A stretch of DNA of 64,000 nt from Ruminiclostridium herbifermentans (GCF_005473905.2 NZ_CP061336.1:1790501-1854500), one strand, 5' to 3'. Positions 9,983 through 19,497 are shown, counted from the first letter of the stretch. The notes: generated by a model from the sequence alone, not told the origin. Made by a program: numbers and translations.

Positions 9983-10684
9983 ATGGAGTCTAGCATGTTA
10001 TTTAGTAATGAACTTGAAGAATTTATATTAGGGCTTGGAGCATCATTTGTGGGAATGTCAAAGGTTGGGGATTGCCTGCCAGATGAGTTGAAAAAGTATC
10101 AGTATGCAATAACATTTGGAATAAGATTATCTGATGCAATAATTGATGAAATAGATGATAAACCTACTTTTACCTACTTTAATCATTATAGGTCTGTGAA
10201 TACTATGATAGACCAACTTTCACTAAGAATTGTGCTAGCACTAAATAAAAAGGGGTACAATGCCTACTCTATAGCTGCTTCGCAAAGCATACCTACATCA
10301 AAAGTTCCATACAGTGGAGTATTTCCCCATAAAACAGGAGCTGTTTTAGCAGGGCTAGGGTGGATTGGGAAAAACGGACTTTTTATTCACAAGGAATTTG
10401 GACCTAGAGTTAGGCTTGGAACTGTGTTGACAGATTTAGAGGTTGCGTCTGATAATACAATAATGGAAAGCCAATGTAGTTCATGCAATAAATGTGTGAG
10501 TTCATGCCCAGCACTTGCTTTGACAGGAAAGGAGTGGACAGTTGGTTCAGACCGCAGCCAGTTAGTTGATGCTAAAGCCTGTTCTGAGTATATGAGCCAA
10601 AAGTTTAAGCATATAGGACGAGGTTCTGTATGTGGAATTTGTATTAAGGTTTGTCCTCATAAGCATGATAATAGTAGGAAATAA
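9983..10684 (+). CDS. 4Fe-4S double-cluster protein, epoxyqueuosine reductase (QueG)-like, short form
   Basis: A 233-residue iron-sulfur protein related to QueG. It contains the QueG-like segment SIPTSKVPYSGVFPHKTGAV and the pair of cluster motifs CSSCNKCVSSCP and CGICIKVCP near the C-terminus. QueG proper is about 310-380 residues and has extra C-terminal domains, so this is a shorter paralogue whose substrate is uncertain. The unrelated epoxyqueuosine reductase QueH is encoded at 29 kb, so this gene may do something else. The ATG at 9983 follows GGAGGAAC. The gene stands alone downstream of the repeat array. Confidence 0.78.
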   Translation: MESSMLFSNELEEFILGLGASFVGMSKVGDCLPDELKKYQYAITFGIRLSDAIIDEIDDKPTFTYFNHYRSVNTMIDQLSLRIVLALNKKGYNAYSIAASQSIPTSKVPYSGVFPHKTGAVLAGLGWIGKNGLFIHKEFGPRVRLGTVLTDLEVASDNTIMESQCSSCNKCVSSCPALALTGKEWTVGSDRSQLVDAKACSEYMSQKFKHIGRGSVCGICIKVCPHKHDNSRK

Positions 10685-10805
10685 TCTCTACAAAGGAGTT
10701 GATGATAAATTCCTATCGTTAAAGACGTTTTGGATTTTATCGAAAAACAGACTTATCAGCAATTCCGTTGGTGATGTAAAATTAGAATTTGTGAAGAGTT
10801 AAACT

Positions 10806-11144
10806 ATGAAGAGGATATTTTTATTTGCACTATGCTTAGTATTTGTATTGGCAGGTTGCGGGCAGAAAGAACAACCAAGTACTGATGCTAAAAGTACAAA
10901 GACAGTATTTCAAGCAACAATCACAGAGATTGCTAACGGCACAATGCCTGTGACACCAGTAGAAGGGTCTTTGGAATTGAAGTCATCAGATTGTTTTAGT
11001 ATTCCCATTCAAAATATGCCAGCATCACCTGAACCTAAAGTGGGTGATGTGGTTGAAATTACTTACGACGGATATATTCAAACAATCTATCCTTCCACTC
11101 TTGGAAAGATTTATAGCATTACAATAGTAGAAAAGTCGAAATAA
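10806..11144 (+). CDS. YobA-like lipoprotein (DUF3221)
   Basis: A 112-residue secreted lipoprotein. The signal peptide MKRIFLFALCLVFVLAGCGQ ends in the lipobox LAGC, so Cys18 would be lipidated. The rest is one small beta-rich domain with the spacing of the YobA/DUF3221 family (EATI-I near the start, KVGDVVEITYDG, then P-I--I). Function is unknown. It is followed by a hairpin shared with the convergent glgA. Confidence 0.78.
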   Translation: MKRIFLFALCLVFVLAGCGQKEQPSTDAKSTKTVFQATITEIANGTMPVTPVEGSLELKSSDCFSIPIQNMPASPEPKVGDVVEITYDGYIQTIYPSTLGKIYSITIVEKSK

Positions 11145-11231
11145 TCAAATCACTGTTTATAGGATAGTTTTTGACTTTCCTGTAAAAATTCCAATTATCA
11201 ATTATTTGGTATGACATAGCCTTCTTAAAAT

Positions 11232-11269
11232 AAGAGCACCCCGCATTTTTTACATTGCGAGATGCTCTT
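11232..11269. terminator. Bidirectional terminator between the lipoprotein gene and glgA
   Basis: AAGAGCA/TGCTCTT and CGCA/TGCG pair around a T-rich loop. T-rich sequence follows on the minus strand and weakly on the plus strand. It lies between convergent genes, 12 bases beyond the glgA stop codon. Confidence 0.65.
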
Positions 11270-11280
11270 CAATTAATGGC

Positions 11281-12732
11281 TTATTTTTTGGTTAATGTTT
11301 TGCGATACATATCCAAGTATGCCTGTGCTGATTTTTGCCAACTGAAATCGGCTCTCATTCCTCTTTGAATCAGCAAATTCCATACATCTTTTCTATTATT
11401 ATAGAAGTCTACTGCTCTCCTGATAGTGTAAAGCATATCATGGGCATTGTAGTTTGTAAATGTAAATCCATTCCCTTCACCGGTTTGTTCATTATAAGAC
11501 AAAACGGTATCATTTAAGCCACCAGTCTCACGAACTATTGGAACACAACCATATCTGAAACTGAAAATTTGGCCAAGTCCGCATGGCTCAAATAGTGATG
11601 GCATTAAAAACATATCAGACCCAGCATAAATTCTCTGAGCCAATGTGTCATTAAAGGTTATATTGGCTGAGACTTTTTCTCTATGCCAATAAGCAGCATT
11701 TTCGAACACCCACTTATAATGCTCATCACCTTTTCCTAAAACAATTAATTGAATGTCCATTTGCAAAATTTCTTCAAGTACACATTCTATAAGATCAAAT
11801 CCCTTTTGGGCAGTAAGTCTGGATATTATGCTAATAATTGGCACATCAGGTCTTACAGGCAAGTCAAGTTCTTGCTGAAGCAGGCGTCTGTTTTCATATT
11901 TATTTGATAAATTATCAGCCGAATAGTTTGCATAAAGTCTTTTGTCCGTTTCAGGATTATTTTTTTCGTAGTCAATTCCATTTAAAATTCCATATAAATC
12001 ATTTGAACGATGTATTAATAGGGTGTTTAGATTTTCTCCATAAAAGCTGTTTTTAATCTCTTGTGCGTAGCTTGGGCTAACAGTACTGATTGAATCAGAA
12101 TATACCAAACCTGCCTTCATATAGTTTACATTGTTATAAAATTCTATCCCATAAGGAGTGAAGTATTCCCAACCTATTCCCAGCAAGTTTGGAATTACAT
12201 CACTTGGGAAAATACCTTGGTATTTTAAATTGTGAATTGTAAATACTGTTTTTATATTGCTATAAAATGGTATATAACGATAGTTTGCTTTTAATAGTAA
12301 GCTAACAACTCCTGTTTGCCAATCGTTACAGTGAATAATATCTGGTTTGAAACCAATGAGAGGCAGCATTTCAATAATGGCTTTACTAAAAAATGTGAAC
12401 TGCTCTGCTTGGTCAAAATCTCCATATAATTCAGATCTGTTAAAATAGTATTCATTGTCTAAAAAATAGTAAGTAATTTCATCATAGACAAGCTTATAAA
12501 CACCACAATATTGGTGTCTCCATGAAAGATCGATATATATATATCCTAAATATTCCATTGATTCTTTAAAATGCTTAGATATACACCCATAATTGGGCAT
12601 AACTACTCTGATGTCTGTACCTAGCTTTGAAATTGCTTTGGGCAGTGAACCAGCCACATCCCCAAGGCCACCTGTTTTTGCAAAGGGAAATACTTCGGAA
12701 GAAGCAAACAAAACATTCATAGTATTATTCAA
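11281..12732 (-). CDS. glgA: Glycogen synthase (ADP-glucose, GT5 family)
   Basis: A 483-residue GT5 glycosyltransferase that extends alpha-1,4-glucan chains from ADP-glucose. The N-terminal ADP-glucose site KTGGLGDVAGSLPKA (Lys19) and the C-terminal LFEPCGLGQ motif are intact. The length is normal. The start is a TTG at 12732, favoured because AGGAGGT lies six bases upstream; the in-frame ATG four codons later is too far from that site. No other glycogen genes adjoin it, although a protein with a starch-binding module is encoded at 61 kb. An 11-bp hairpin lies about 33 bases upstream of the start. Confidence 0.95.
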   Translation of the reverse strand: MNNTMNVLFASSEVFPFAKTGGLGDVAGSLPKAISKLGTDIRVVMPNYGCISKHFKESMEYLGYIYIDLSWRHQYCGVYKLVYDEITYYFLDNEYYFNRSELYGDFDQAEQFTFFSKAIIEMLPLIGFKPDIIHCNDWQTGVVSLLLKANYRYIPFYSNIKTVFTIHNLKYQGIFPSDVIPNLLGIGWEYFTPYGIEFYNNVNYMKAGLVYSDSISTVSPSYAQEIKNSFYGENLNTLLIHRSNDLYGILNGIDYEKNNPETDKRLYANYSADNLSNKYENRRLLQQELDLPVRPDVPIISIISRLTAQKGFDLIECVLEEILQMDIQLIVLGKGDEHYKWVFENAAYWHREKVSANITFNDTLAQRIYAGSDMFLMPSLFEPCGLGQIFSFRYGCVPIVRETGGLNDTVLSYNEQTGEGNGFTFTNYNAHDMLYTIRRAVDFYNNRKDVWNLLIQRGMRADFSWQKSAQAYLDMYRKTLTKK

Positions 12733-12764
12733 GCCATTACCTCCTAAATATTGATTTGTTAATT

Positions 12765-12798
12765 ATAGTTTTGTGCTTGTTTTCAGACACAAAACTAT
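12765..12798 (-). promoter_or_regulatory. Hairpin in the glgA 5' region
   Basis: ATAGTTTTGTG and CACAAAACTAT form a perfect 11-bp stem with a 12-base loop. It lies about 33 bases upstream of glgA, with no T-run on either strand, so it is more likely an mRNA-stabilising or operator structure than a terminator. The role is unknown. Confidence 0.35.
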
Positions 12799-13097
12799 CT
12801 TTAAGTATGTACAATAGTTAATTTTACTTATCAAGTTGAAAATAGCTTAATTATAAACAACTCTTATTATACCAATTAAGAATACAAATAGAAAAGGTTA
12901 TTGCTATTTAAGCTAATAGTTATAGTTTAACAGAATTTGTATAATCACACAATATAGCCTTTAGCAACAGTTTACTATTATCTTAGCATACTTATTAAGA
13001 ATTATAGTTTTATGGCTTATAAATGATGATATAGCTAATAAATTATATAACATTGTACCTCAATTATGGGGTGTATGTGATATATTGTATATAATTC
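12799..13097. other. Divergent intergenic region upstream of glgA, no gene
   Basis: Very AT-rich DNA between glgA and the TSCPD gene. Apart from the hairpin next to glgA and the promoter at its right edge, I see no feature. Confidence 0.4.
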
Positions 13098-13126
13098 TTG
13101 ACAGTAAATAATCCATAAATTATAAT
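13098..13126 (+). promoter_or_regulatory. Sigma-A promoter of the TSCPD-domain gene
   Basis: Consensus TTGACA, a spacer of exactly 17 bases and consensus TATAAT lie about 108 bases upstream of the next start codon. This is one of the best promoter matches in the window. Confidence 0.8.
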
Positions 13127-13233
13127 AATCAAAATATACTTATTAATGATTGAATGTTAAAATTAGAATAGCTTACTGAATTTTTAAAGATAAAATGAAC
13201 AATAGGATGATAATCGGTATTGGGGGACTTTAT

Positions 13234-13491
13234 ATGGAGAATATAGTTTTTAAAACAAGAGGAACATGCTCAAGACAAATAAATGTTAGCATTGAGGACG
13301 GTATAATTAAAAGTGTAAAATTCAATTCAGGATGCGATGGAAGCCTTCAAGGTATTAGTCACTTAGTTGAAGGAATGTCTGTAGAAGATGTAATAAATAG
13401 ACTTAAAGGCATTAATTGTCAAGGAAGAGGAACTTCTTGCCCTGACCAGCTTGCAAAAGCTTTAGAAAGTATAATTCAAAAAGCGGTTTAG
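13234..13491 (+). CDS. TSCPD domain-containing protein, TIGR03905 family
   Basis: An 85-residue stand-alone TSCPD domain, with the signature GRGTSCPDQLAKAL near the C-terminus and a second conserved segment FNSGCDGSLQGI. The domain is named for the motif Thr-Ser-Cys-Pro-Asp and also occurs at the C-terminus of some B12-dependent ribonucleotide reductases. The cysteines may bind metal (inference). Function is unknown. The ATG at 13234 has GGGGG upstream and gives the family's usual length; the in-frame ATG at 13195 lacks a site. Confidence 0.88.
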   Translation: MENIVFKTRGTCSRQINVSIEDGIIKSVKFNSGCDGSLQGISHLVEGMSVEDVINRLKGINCQGRGTSCPDQLAKALESIIQKAV

Positions 13492-13730
13492 AAATTAATG
13501 GGTAATAAAAAATATAAATATTAAGTATATTAATATGCAGTTTAAATTATCAGATTAATTTTATTAAAAATATGTTATATATGTCTATCAATTTTAATAT
13601 AAAAGACGTATAATATGTGTATATATGTTTTAGTAAATATTGTAAATATAAATTTTGCTTTTTATTTATAATCAATTTCTTTCAAAATGAAAGTTATTGA
13701 TTGTTACTAATTTTTGAGGAGGTCGTATAT
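13492..13730. other. Intergenic region, no gene
   Basis: AT-rich spacer before the YtxH gene. No promoter box or hairpin is convincing. Confidence 0.35.
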
Positions 13731-14045
13731 ATGAACTTAAAAGATTTATTTCAGAAGAGAAAATCATCCAAAAAACAAACAGCAAAAAATGTTGCCATAG
13801 GTGCTGGAATTGGTACTGCAGTTGGCGTTGCTGCTGGCGTATTATTAGCTCCAAAGTCAGGTAAAGAAACTAGAGAAGATATAGCAAATACAACTAAAAA
13901 GACCCTTGAAAATGTAAAAGAAGGGCTAAATGTTGCTAAAGAAAAGATAGAAGAAATAGTAAAAAAAGAGAACTGCAGCTGTGATGCTGCTGCTACTGAG
14001 GATAGCGTAACTGAAAAAGCTGAAGATGCTGTAGATGCTGAATAA
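13731..14045 (+). CDS. YtxH domain-containing protein
   Basis: A 104-residue protein with the YtxH signature: a glycine- and alanine-rich hydrophobic stretch ending in LLAPKSGKETREDI (about residues 20-50), then a charged, coiled-coil-like helical tail. YtxH proteins are general-stress, membrane-associated proteins of unclear role. The ATG at 13731 follows GAGGAGGTCG. The DUF948-type gene follows on the same strand, the pairing known in Bacillus as ytxG-ytxH, here in the opposite order. Confidence 0.88.
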   Translation: MNLKDLFQKRKSSKKQTAKNVAIGAGIGTAVGVAAGVLLAPKSGKETREDIANTTKKTLENVKEGLNVAKEKIEEIVKKENCSCDAAATEDSVTEKAEDAVDAE

Positions 14046-14113
14046 TAAAGCTTAACAATACATATTTTTTAAAGCTAAAGCATTTTAGCTCTATATACGA
14101 AAGGAAGTTGCAT

Positions 14114-14485
14114 ATGAGAGTTACGGTAGACCTTAGTGCAGTTGCTTGGTTTGTAATATTTTGTTTAGCTGTTATAGTAGGTGTATTTTTGATTATACTG
14201 CTAATAAATTGCCTAAAGGTCGTAAAAAAAGTAAGTAATTTAATAGATAACAACGCTAATAGTGTTACAAATACTATTTCAGCATTGCCAGAAACGCTTA
14301 AAAGTGTTGATGAACTTGCAGTCAGTGCAAAAGGTACTATAGATAAAGCAAATTCAATTGTATCAACAGTTGAGGAAAATGTTACAGACTCTTTTTCGAT
14401 TAATGCAGAAAATATTCTTAACATAATCAATATAGCAAGTTCTGTAATAAAATCAATATTAAATGCATTTACTTCATCAAAGTAA
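14114..14485 (+). CDS. DUF948-type membrane protein (YtxG-like)
   Basis: A 123-residue protein with one N-terminal membrane helix (about residues 8-32, AWFVIFCLAVIVGVFLIILL). A long amphipathic helical region follows, with a repeating TVDELA/TIDKANSIV pattern typical of DUF948 proteins. It probably sits in the cell membrane with a coiled coil outside or inside. It lies 68 bases after the YtxH gene and shares its terminator. The ATG at 14114 has AAGGAAG six bases upstream; a TTG two codons earlier does not fit the site as well. Confidence 0.8.
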   Translation: MRVTVDLSAVAWFVIFCLAVIVGVFLIILLINCLKVVKKVSNLIDNNANSVTNTISALPETLKSVDELAVSAKGTIDKANSIVSTVEENVTDSFSINAENILNIINIASSVIKSILNAFTSSK

Positions 14486-14517
14486 ATGAAAACTACATAG
14501 GTGAACAATTCAAATAA

Positions 14518-14556
14518 AGTGGGGAATTTCTGCTTGGCAGGGTCCCCATTTTTTAT
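14518..14556 (+). terminator. Terminator of the YtxH/DUF948 pair
   Basis: TGGGGA and TCCCCA form a GC-rich stem followed by six T residues, 35 bases after the DUF948 stop codon. Confidence 0.8.
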
Positions 14557-14919
14557 TATTCAAAAAATATAGAAAAATGCAGTTAGCTTATACATTGCTA
14601 TTGTGCTATTTCAAAACAATATATTCAATATAACATGCTTTGTTTTTTGACAAAAATGCTGAAATGAAACTTTGCTAGAGAATTAATTCTTTTGTTTTTT
14701 TATATGGTATGCTATACTAACTTTGTGTAACCTGTTTACATCTATGTAATTTAATTAAATAATAATAACATTAATGTATTACATAATTAAGCAGTAATAT
14801 AATTAAATATCTCAAACTTTAGTTAATTGTACTGTTTAATGCCTATTAACATAAGGTACAGAGTTTGAGTTTTACAAAAGATACAAAGAAATTTAAAATA
14901 CGATATGGGGTGAAATGCT
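14557..14919. other. Intergenic region upstream of the PP2C-LysM gene
   Basis: AT-rich, with a possible -10 box TATACT near 14713 but no -35 box at proper spacing. No gene or strong hairpin seen. Confidence 0.35.
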
Positions 14920-16407
14920 GTGGATGGAAACATTAAGCTGAACGCTGCAGTAATAAGTTGTGCCAGTAAAGATTCTTATAAAGATGATTTTTACTTTAAT
15001 GGCAATTTTTCTAATTGTCTTAATACAGAGAGTATTCAGTGCTCTTTCGAGAAATATTCCAATAATTTTATTTTTGCTGTTTCCGATTCAATGGGTATAG
15101 ATGATGGCGATACAAATGGTATTTCAGCAATAAAAGAAATTAAAAAATACCATGAGAATATAAAAAGGCAGCAATATTCATTAGAGTATATCGCAGAAAA
15201 AATATCAGAATCAGTGCAGCTGACAAGTAATCTGATATATAGCAAATCTGCAGTATTACATAATCAGGACTCATCAGTTCTCACGGGCTTTTCTTCAATT
15301 ATTGTAGATAATAATAGGGCTGTTGTGATGAACCTTGGTAATAACGGAGTCTTTTTGTACAGACAGGGTGAACGCTATGATGTGTTTGCTAGAAATGATA
15401 GCAGAAAAACCCAAAAACTTAAAATGTTAGGGATAACTCCAAATTCAGCAGATATCTATAATGATACAGAAAAAATATTAAAATTGGCAGAAGAGGAGTC
15501 AAAAACAAAAGTAAAAGCATCTCCAACTATTGAAATTGAAGAGGATGACATTTTTCTTATTTGTAGTGATGGATTGCTAAATTCTGTAAGTAAAAGCAGG
15601 ATTGAGGCTGTTGTTAATTCAGGGCTTGATTGCTCAAAGATGGCAAGTATTCTATTTCAAGAGGCTTTGAAAAATGGTATAGAAGATAGCATTACTATCA
15701 TGATTATCAAAGTGGATAAAATTTTAAATATTGAGTACCCCTCCAACAATTATAGAAGACTAAGCCAAGATGATTATTACAATGAAAGTGTAGATGATTA
15801 TTCTCATAAAGAAAAAAATATTGTGAATTACATACTTGCATTTGTTTGTGTAGTTGTTATATCAGGTGTTTTATTTATGGCATATTTGATTATTCAAAAC
15901 AGTAATATATTAGCTTCTGACAAAGAACCTGCAGATAGCACCGTAAGTTCAATCACTGCAGATAATACCAATGCAGCTGAAAATACGGATGAATTTCTAG
16001 ATGATCTAGGTGATATTGAAGCTAGTGATTCTACGACATTATCTTCAAGTGATAATGAAGAAACTGATAGTAGTAAGCAAAATAATGATGCTGATGGGGC
16101 AAATCAAAATACAGGAACTCAGGCTAATAATAAAAACAATACAACTGACAAGAAGCCAAATAATGAAACTCAGACCGGCAAAAATAATGCAGCTGACTCT
16201 GGTAAAGAAAATACTGAGAGCAATAATAATAGTGAAAATACCGAGTATGATATACATGTAGTTCAGCCAGGAGAAACACTCAGTTCAATAAGCAATAAAT
16301 ATTATGGTAATTCCAACAAATACGATGCCATTATTAAGTTCAATAACTTGAAGGATGCAAATAGCCTGTATGTTAACCAAGAACTGAAAATACCAAAGTT
16401 AAATTAA
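14920..16407 (+). CDS. PP2C-type phosphatase-like domain, one membrane helix, and extracellular LysM
   Basis: A 495-residue, three-part protein. Residues 1-270 resemble a PP2C/SpoIIE serine/threonine phosphatase, with AVSDSMGIDDGD, NLGNNGVFLYRQG, LICSDGLLN and a late EDSITIMI, which supply the usual metal-binding aspartates. A membrane helix follows at about 305-328. A low-complexity Asn/Thr/Ser/Asp linker runs to about 440, then a LysM domain from 443 (IHVVQPGETLSSISNKYYG). LysM binds peptidoglycan, so the protein could link wall state to dephosphorylation in the cytosol (inference). The start is a GTG with GGGGTG seven bases upstream. No partner kinase is nearby. The phosphatase part is divergent, so activity is not assured. 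Confidence 0.8.
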   Translation: MDGNIKLNAAVISCASKDSYKDDFYFNGNFSNCLNTESIQCSFEKYSNNFIFAVSDSMGIDDGDTNGISAIKEIKKYHENIKRQQYSLEYIAEKISESVQLTSNLIYSKSAVLHNQDSSVLTGFSSIIVDNNRAVVMNLGNNGVFLYRQGERYDVFARNDSRKTQKLKMLGITPNSADIYNDTEKILKLAEEESKTKVKASPTIEIEEDDIFLICSDGLLNSVSKSRIEAVVNSGLDCSKMASILFQEALKNGIEDSITIMIIKVDKILNIEYPSNNYRRLSQDDYYNESVDDYSHKEKNIVNYILAFVCVVVISGVLFMAYLIIQNSNILASDKEPADSTVSSITADNTNAAENTDEFLDDLGDIEASDSTTLSSSDNEETDSSKQNNDADGANQNTGTQANNKNNTTDKKPNNETQTGKNNAADSGKENTESNNNSENTEYDIHVVQPGETLSSISNKYYGNSNKYDAIIKFNNLKDANSLYVNQELKIPKLN

Positions 16408-16452
16408 TAATTGTTGTTAAAAATTAGTTTAAAATTACATATTTTTAGTACA

Positions 16453-16485
16453 AGAGAGCAGCTTTATATATGAGCTGCTTTCTTC
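16453..16485 (+). terminator. Terminator after the PP2C-LysM gene
   Basis: AGAGCAGCT and AGCTGCTTTCT pair across a 9-base loop and are followed by a short T-rich tract, 46 bases beyond the stop codon. Confidence 0.6.
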
Positions 16486-16766
16486 AGTTCTAAGGCAATA
16501 GTTGAGGCAGAACTGTAATGTAGAAAAAATTTTCCTTTTTTTGTAATTGAGAAATGCTTATTAGTTAGCCTAAGTACTGGTTAAGGGTGATACTAAATAT
16601 TGATTAATTCTAGCATTCCATGCCTATAGAAATCATAACCTAAAGTAAATCTATAAGCAAAAAATTTTTAAAAAAGTTTGGAACATATAAAATAAAATAT
16701 CGTCTATAGATTATAGTTATTAGTAATAATTAGTAAAAATAATTTTAAAACCGAGGAGGAATTGTT
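16486..16766. other. Intergenic region, no gene
   Basis: AT-rich spacer upstream of the SLH protein gene. No clear promoter or structure seen. Confidence 0.3.
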
Positions 16767-18908
16767 GTGAAAAAAATTATTTCAATGCTGCTTGTAGTTG
16801 TTATGATGATTACATTTATAGTGCCTGCAATGGCAAGCGATGTAGCTTCAGAAGATAATGCGTTAGCCATTGCAATTAAAGCAGTAAGAGAGAAAATTGA
16901 AATACCAGAAGAATGTAATATTTTTAATTACTACATAAATAATAAAGGAGGCTTAACTTCATTTAACTTAGAATGGACCAGTGATACTGAGGGTAAATCA
17001 ATTAATGTTTCTATTGATGAAAATAATTTAATCAGACGTTATTATTGGTATGATCGTTCAACACATTCATATGAAAAGAAAATACCTAAGTTTTCAGAAG
17101 ATCAAAGCCGAGAAATTGCAGAGAAGTTTATAAATAATCTTGATTCAAAGCTATTAGAACAATACAGTCTTATTAAGCAAAACATTACATACAGAGAAGA
17201 CAGTGAATACATATTTAGCTATGTAAGAGAGGCAAATGGTATAAAATACTATTCTAACGATATAAGTATCAGTGTAAATAAGTTTACAGGAGATGTTAGC
17301 AATTATACCTGCAATCACACAAGTAAAATTACTTTTGAAGATGCTTCTAAGATTATAAGCAATGAACAGGCAAAAAAAGCTTTTATCGATAAGCTTGGGC
17401 TAAAATTGGTATATATGATAAAAACAAAAGACAATATGCAGACTTCATATTTAGCATATGTACCTAAATATTCAAACAAATACATAGATGGATTGACAGG
17501 TGAAGTGGAGGATGTTAGCACTGGACGTTACTTATATGACGAGTATGGCTTTGATACTGCTGCCAAAAGTGCAGTGGTTGCAGCAGCAGGTGGAAATATA
17601 AATTTAACACCTGAAGAACTTGAGGCTGTTAAGAGCATGTCAGATGTTATGTCCAAAGAAAATGCTGATAAAAAGGTAAGGGGGATAAGTTTCTTTGGTC
17701 TTGATGATAGCTTCAAGCTTGCAAATTCTTATTTGAGTAAGGATTGGAGAGATAATGAATCGTTTATATGGTATTTAAACTATAAAAAGGAAATAAGTAA
17801 AGATAAAGTTTTATACAGAGATATACAAATTGATGCAAAAACTGGTGAAATCCAAAACTTTGGCTTTACTGGTTCACAAGAAGAAAGTACAAAGCCAAAA
17901 AAGACTGAGGAAGAAGCAAAAGCTATTTGTGAGGATGTATTAAAAAGCCTAATGCCTGGTAAATATGATAAATTAAAGTATGATGACAGCTATTCAGTTG
18001 CTTTTGAGAAAAAAAATCAGGATTATTATACATTTAGATTTGTAAGAATGGAAAACGGAGTGGAATGCCCTGACAATTATGTACAAATATCATATGATAA
18101 TGTTATAGGAAATGTTTCCGGAGCAAATAGTAATTGGAGTAAAAATACAACCTTTGAGGTTCCAAAAAACATAATAGCCGTAGAAAAAATTTATGATATT
18201 CTTTTTGACAAAATAGGATATGATATCAGATATGTCAGTGATTATTCAAAGACAGAAAATGAAAAGGTATGGAGTGAGTACGAAGAAGCTTATAATGCCG
18301 TTTTGGGTTACTTTATTAATACAGATAAACCATCTGTAATAAGTGCAAAGACAGGTGATATTCTAGATAATTCAGGGGAAGTCTATATTGAAAATGAAGT
18401 ATTGGATTATACTGATATTGAGGGACTAAAGGCAGAAAATGAGATTAAAATTCTTACTCAAATGTCTATAAGATATTTTGATAGCCAATTAAAGCCTAAA
18501 GAAAACTTACTTCAGAAAGATTATTTTATTTTACTGTGTCAGCTAAATAATCAGTTCTATTTTGGTAACAAAATGGATGATGAAACTATTGAAAATATGT
18601 ATAATTCTTTAATATATTCAGGAATAATTACTAAGGAAGAAAAAGCACCAACCTCAGCTATAAGCCGAGAAGAAGCAGCAAAGTACTTTGTTAGATTCCT
18701 TGGCTATAAGAATGTTGCAGAAATAAAGGGTATATATAAATCAAACTTTAAGGATGCTAATAAAATTGATCCTGATTTGCTAGGATATGTTTGTATTGCG
18801 TCTGGTTTGAAGGCGATGAATGGAAGCAATGGAAACTTTAATCCTAAGAATAAGATGACTAGACTTGAGGGGCTTTTGAGTATCTATAGTTATTTGAGCA
18901 ATAAATAA
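16767..18908 (+). CDS. Secreted YcdB/YcdC-PepSY-type protein with C-terminal SLH domain
   Basis: A 713-residue exported protein. A signal peptide occupies about residues 1-24 (cleavage after AMA). Repeated segments of the YcdB/YcdC (PepSY-like) type follow, for example VNKFTGDVSNY, DGLTGEVEDVS, IDAKTGEIQNFG and ISAKTGDILDN, each ending in the ...TGE/D... turn. The C-terminal 85 residues (ISREEAAKYFVRFLGY through NFNPKNKMTRLE) form at least one S-layer homology domain, which would hold it to the cell wall. PepSY domains are thought to restrain proteases, but no protease is encoded nearby, so the role is open. The start is GTG at 16767, preceded by GAGGAGG. Confidence 0.82.
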   Translation: MKKIISMLLVVVMMITFIVPAMASDVASEDNALAIAIKAVREKIEIPEECNIFNYYINNKGGLTSFNLEWTSDTEGKSINVSIDENNLIRRYYWYDRSTHSYEKKIPKFSEDQSREIAEKFINNLDSKLLEQYSLIKQNITYREDSEYIFSYVREANGIKYYSNDISISVNKFTGDVSNYTCNHTSKITFEDASKIISNEQAKKAFIDKLGLKLVYMIKTKDNMQTSYLAYVPKYSNKYIDGLTGEVEDVSTGRYLYDEYGFDTAAKSAVVAAAGGNINLTPEELEAVKSMSDVMSKENADKKVRGISFFGLDDSFKLANSYLSKDWRDNESFIWYLNYKKEISKDKVLYRDIQIDAKTGEIQNFGFTGSQEESTKPKKTEEEAKAICEDVLKSLMPGKYDKLKYDDSYSVAFEKKNQDYYTFRFVRMENGVECPDNYVQISYDNVIGNVSGANSNWSKNTTFEVPKNIIAVEKIYDILFDKIGYDIRYVSDYSKTENEKVWSEYEEAYNAVLGYFINTDKPSVISAKTGDILDNSGEVYIENEVLDYTDIEGLKAENEIKILTQMSIRYFDSQLKPKENLLQKDYFILLCQLNNQFYFGNKMDDETIENMYNSLIYSGIITKEEKAPTSAISREEAAKYFVRFLGYKNVAEIKGIYKSNFKDANKIDPDLLGYVCIASGLKAMNGSNGNFNPKNKMTRLEGLLSIYSYLSNK

Positions 18909-19131
18909 GTTTATTTAAGAAATTAAAAAATAATCCAATTTTTTCACATTAGTAAGTAATCTGTGTTTGAGTTTTATAAAAGATATGTTTGCAACATTGG
19001 TAATTATTAAAGACCTAATAAAAGACCTTACGAACCTAGACAAGGTTATATGTCTGATATATTAGTAATTATCAAATGGAAAATTTGAGTATAATAAGAA
19101 ATTGTATAAATTAAAAGTAAACATAAAAAGT

Positions 19132-19160
19132 GGGGGACTGGCAAATTGTCAGTCCCCCCA
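19132..19160 (-). terminator. Very stable GC hairpin, T-run on the minus strand
   Basis: TGGGGGACTG and CAGTCCCCC form a strong stem in an otherwise AT-rich gap. The T-run (CTTTTTATG) follows it only when read on the minus strand, but no minus-strand gene lies within 3 kb. It may end an antisense or unannotated transcript. Confidence 0.5.
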
Positions 19161-19497
19161 AATAATAGGGATTTATCAAAAAAATAGATATAAGCGATTG
19201 ATTGAATAAAACTAACTGAAACGTATGAAAATAAAAAATGAATGAATACTCATGCTACTGAATAATTATACATTGCTTAATTAGAAAATTCAACTATTAA
19301 TTTAATTATTTGTAACAATTTTACAATAAATATTAAGAAATAGTACTAAGTAGCGATATATTTAATTGCGATGTTCTGTTAGAAATTGACGTAAGAAATA
19401 AAAGGTGTAACACAATATTTTAGCTGATAAAGCGGAAATCGGTTGCTGTGAGTATTGACCCGAGCCTGGATATGGAGTGTAATATGGTCGGCGTAAG

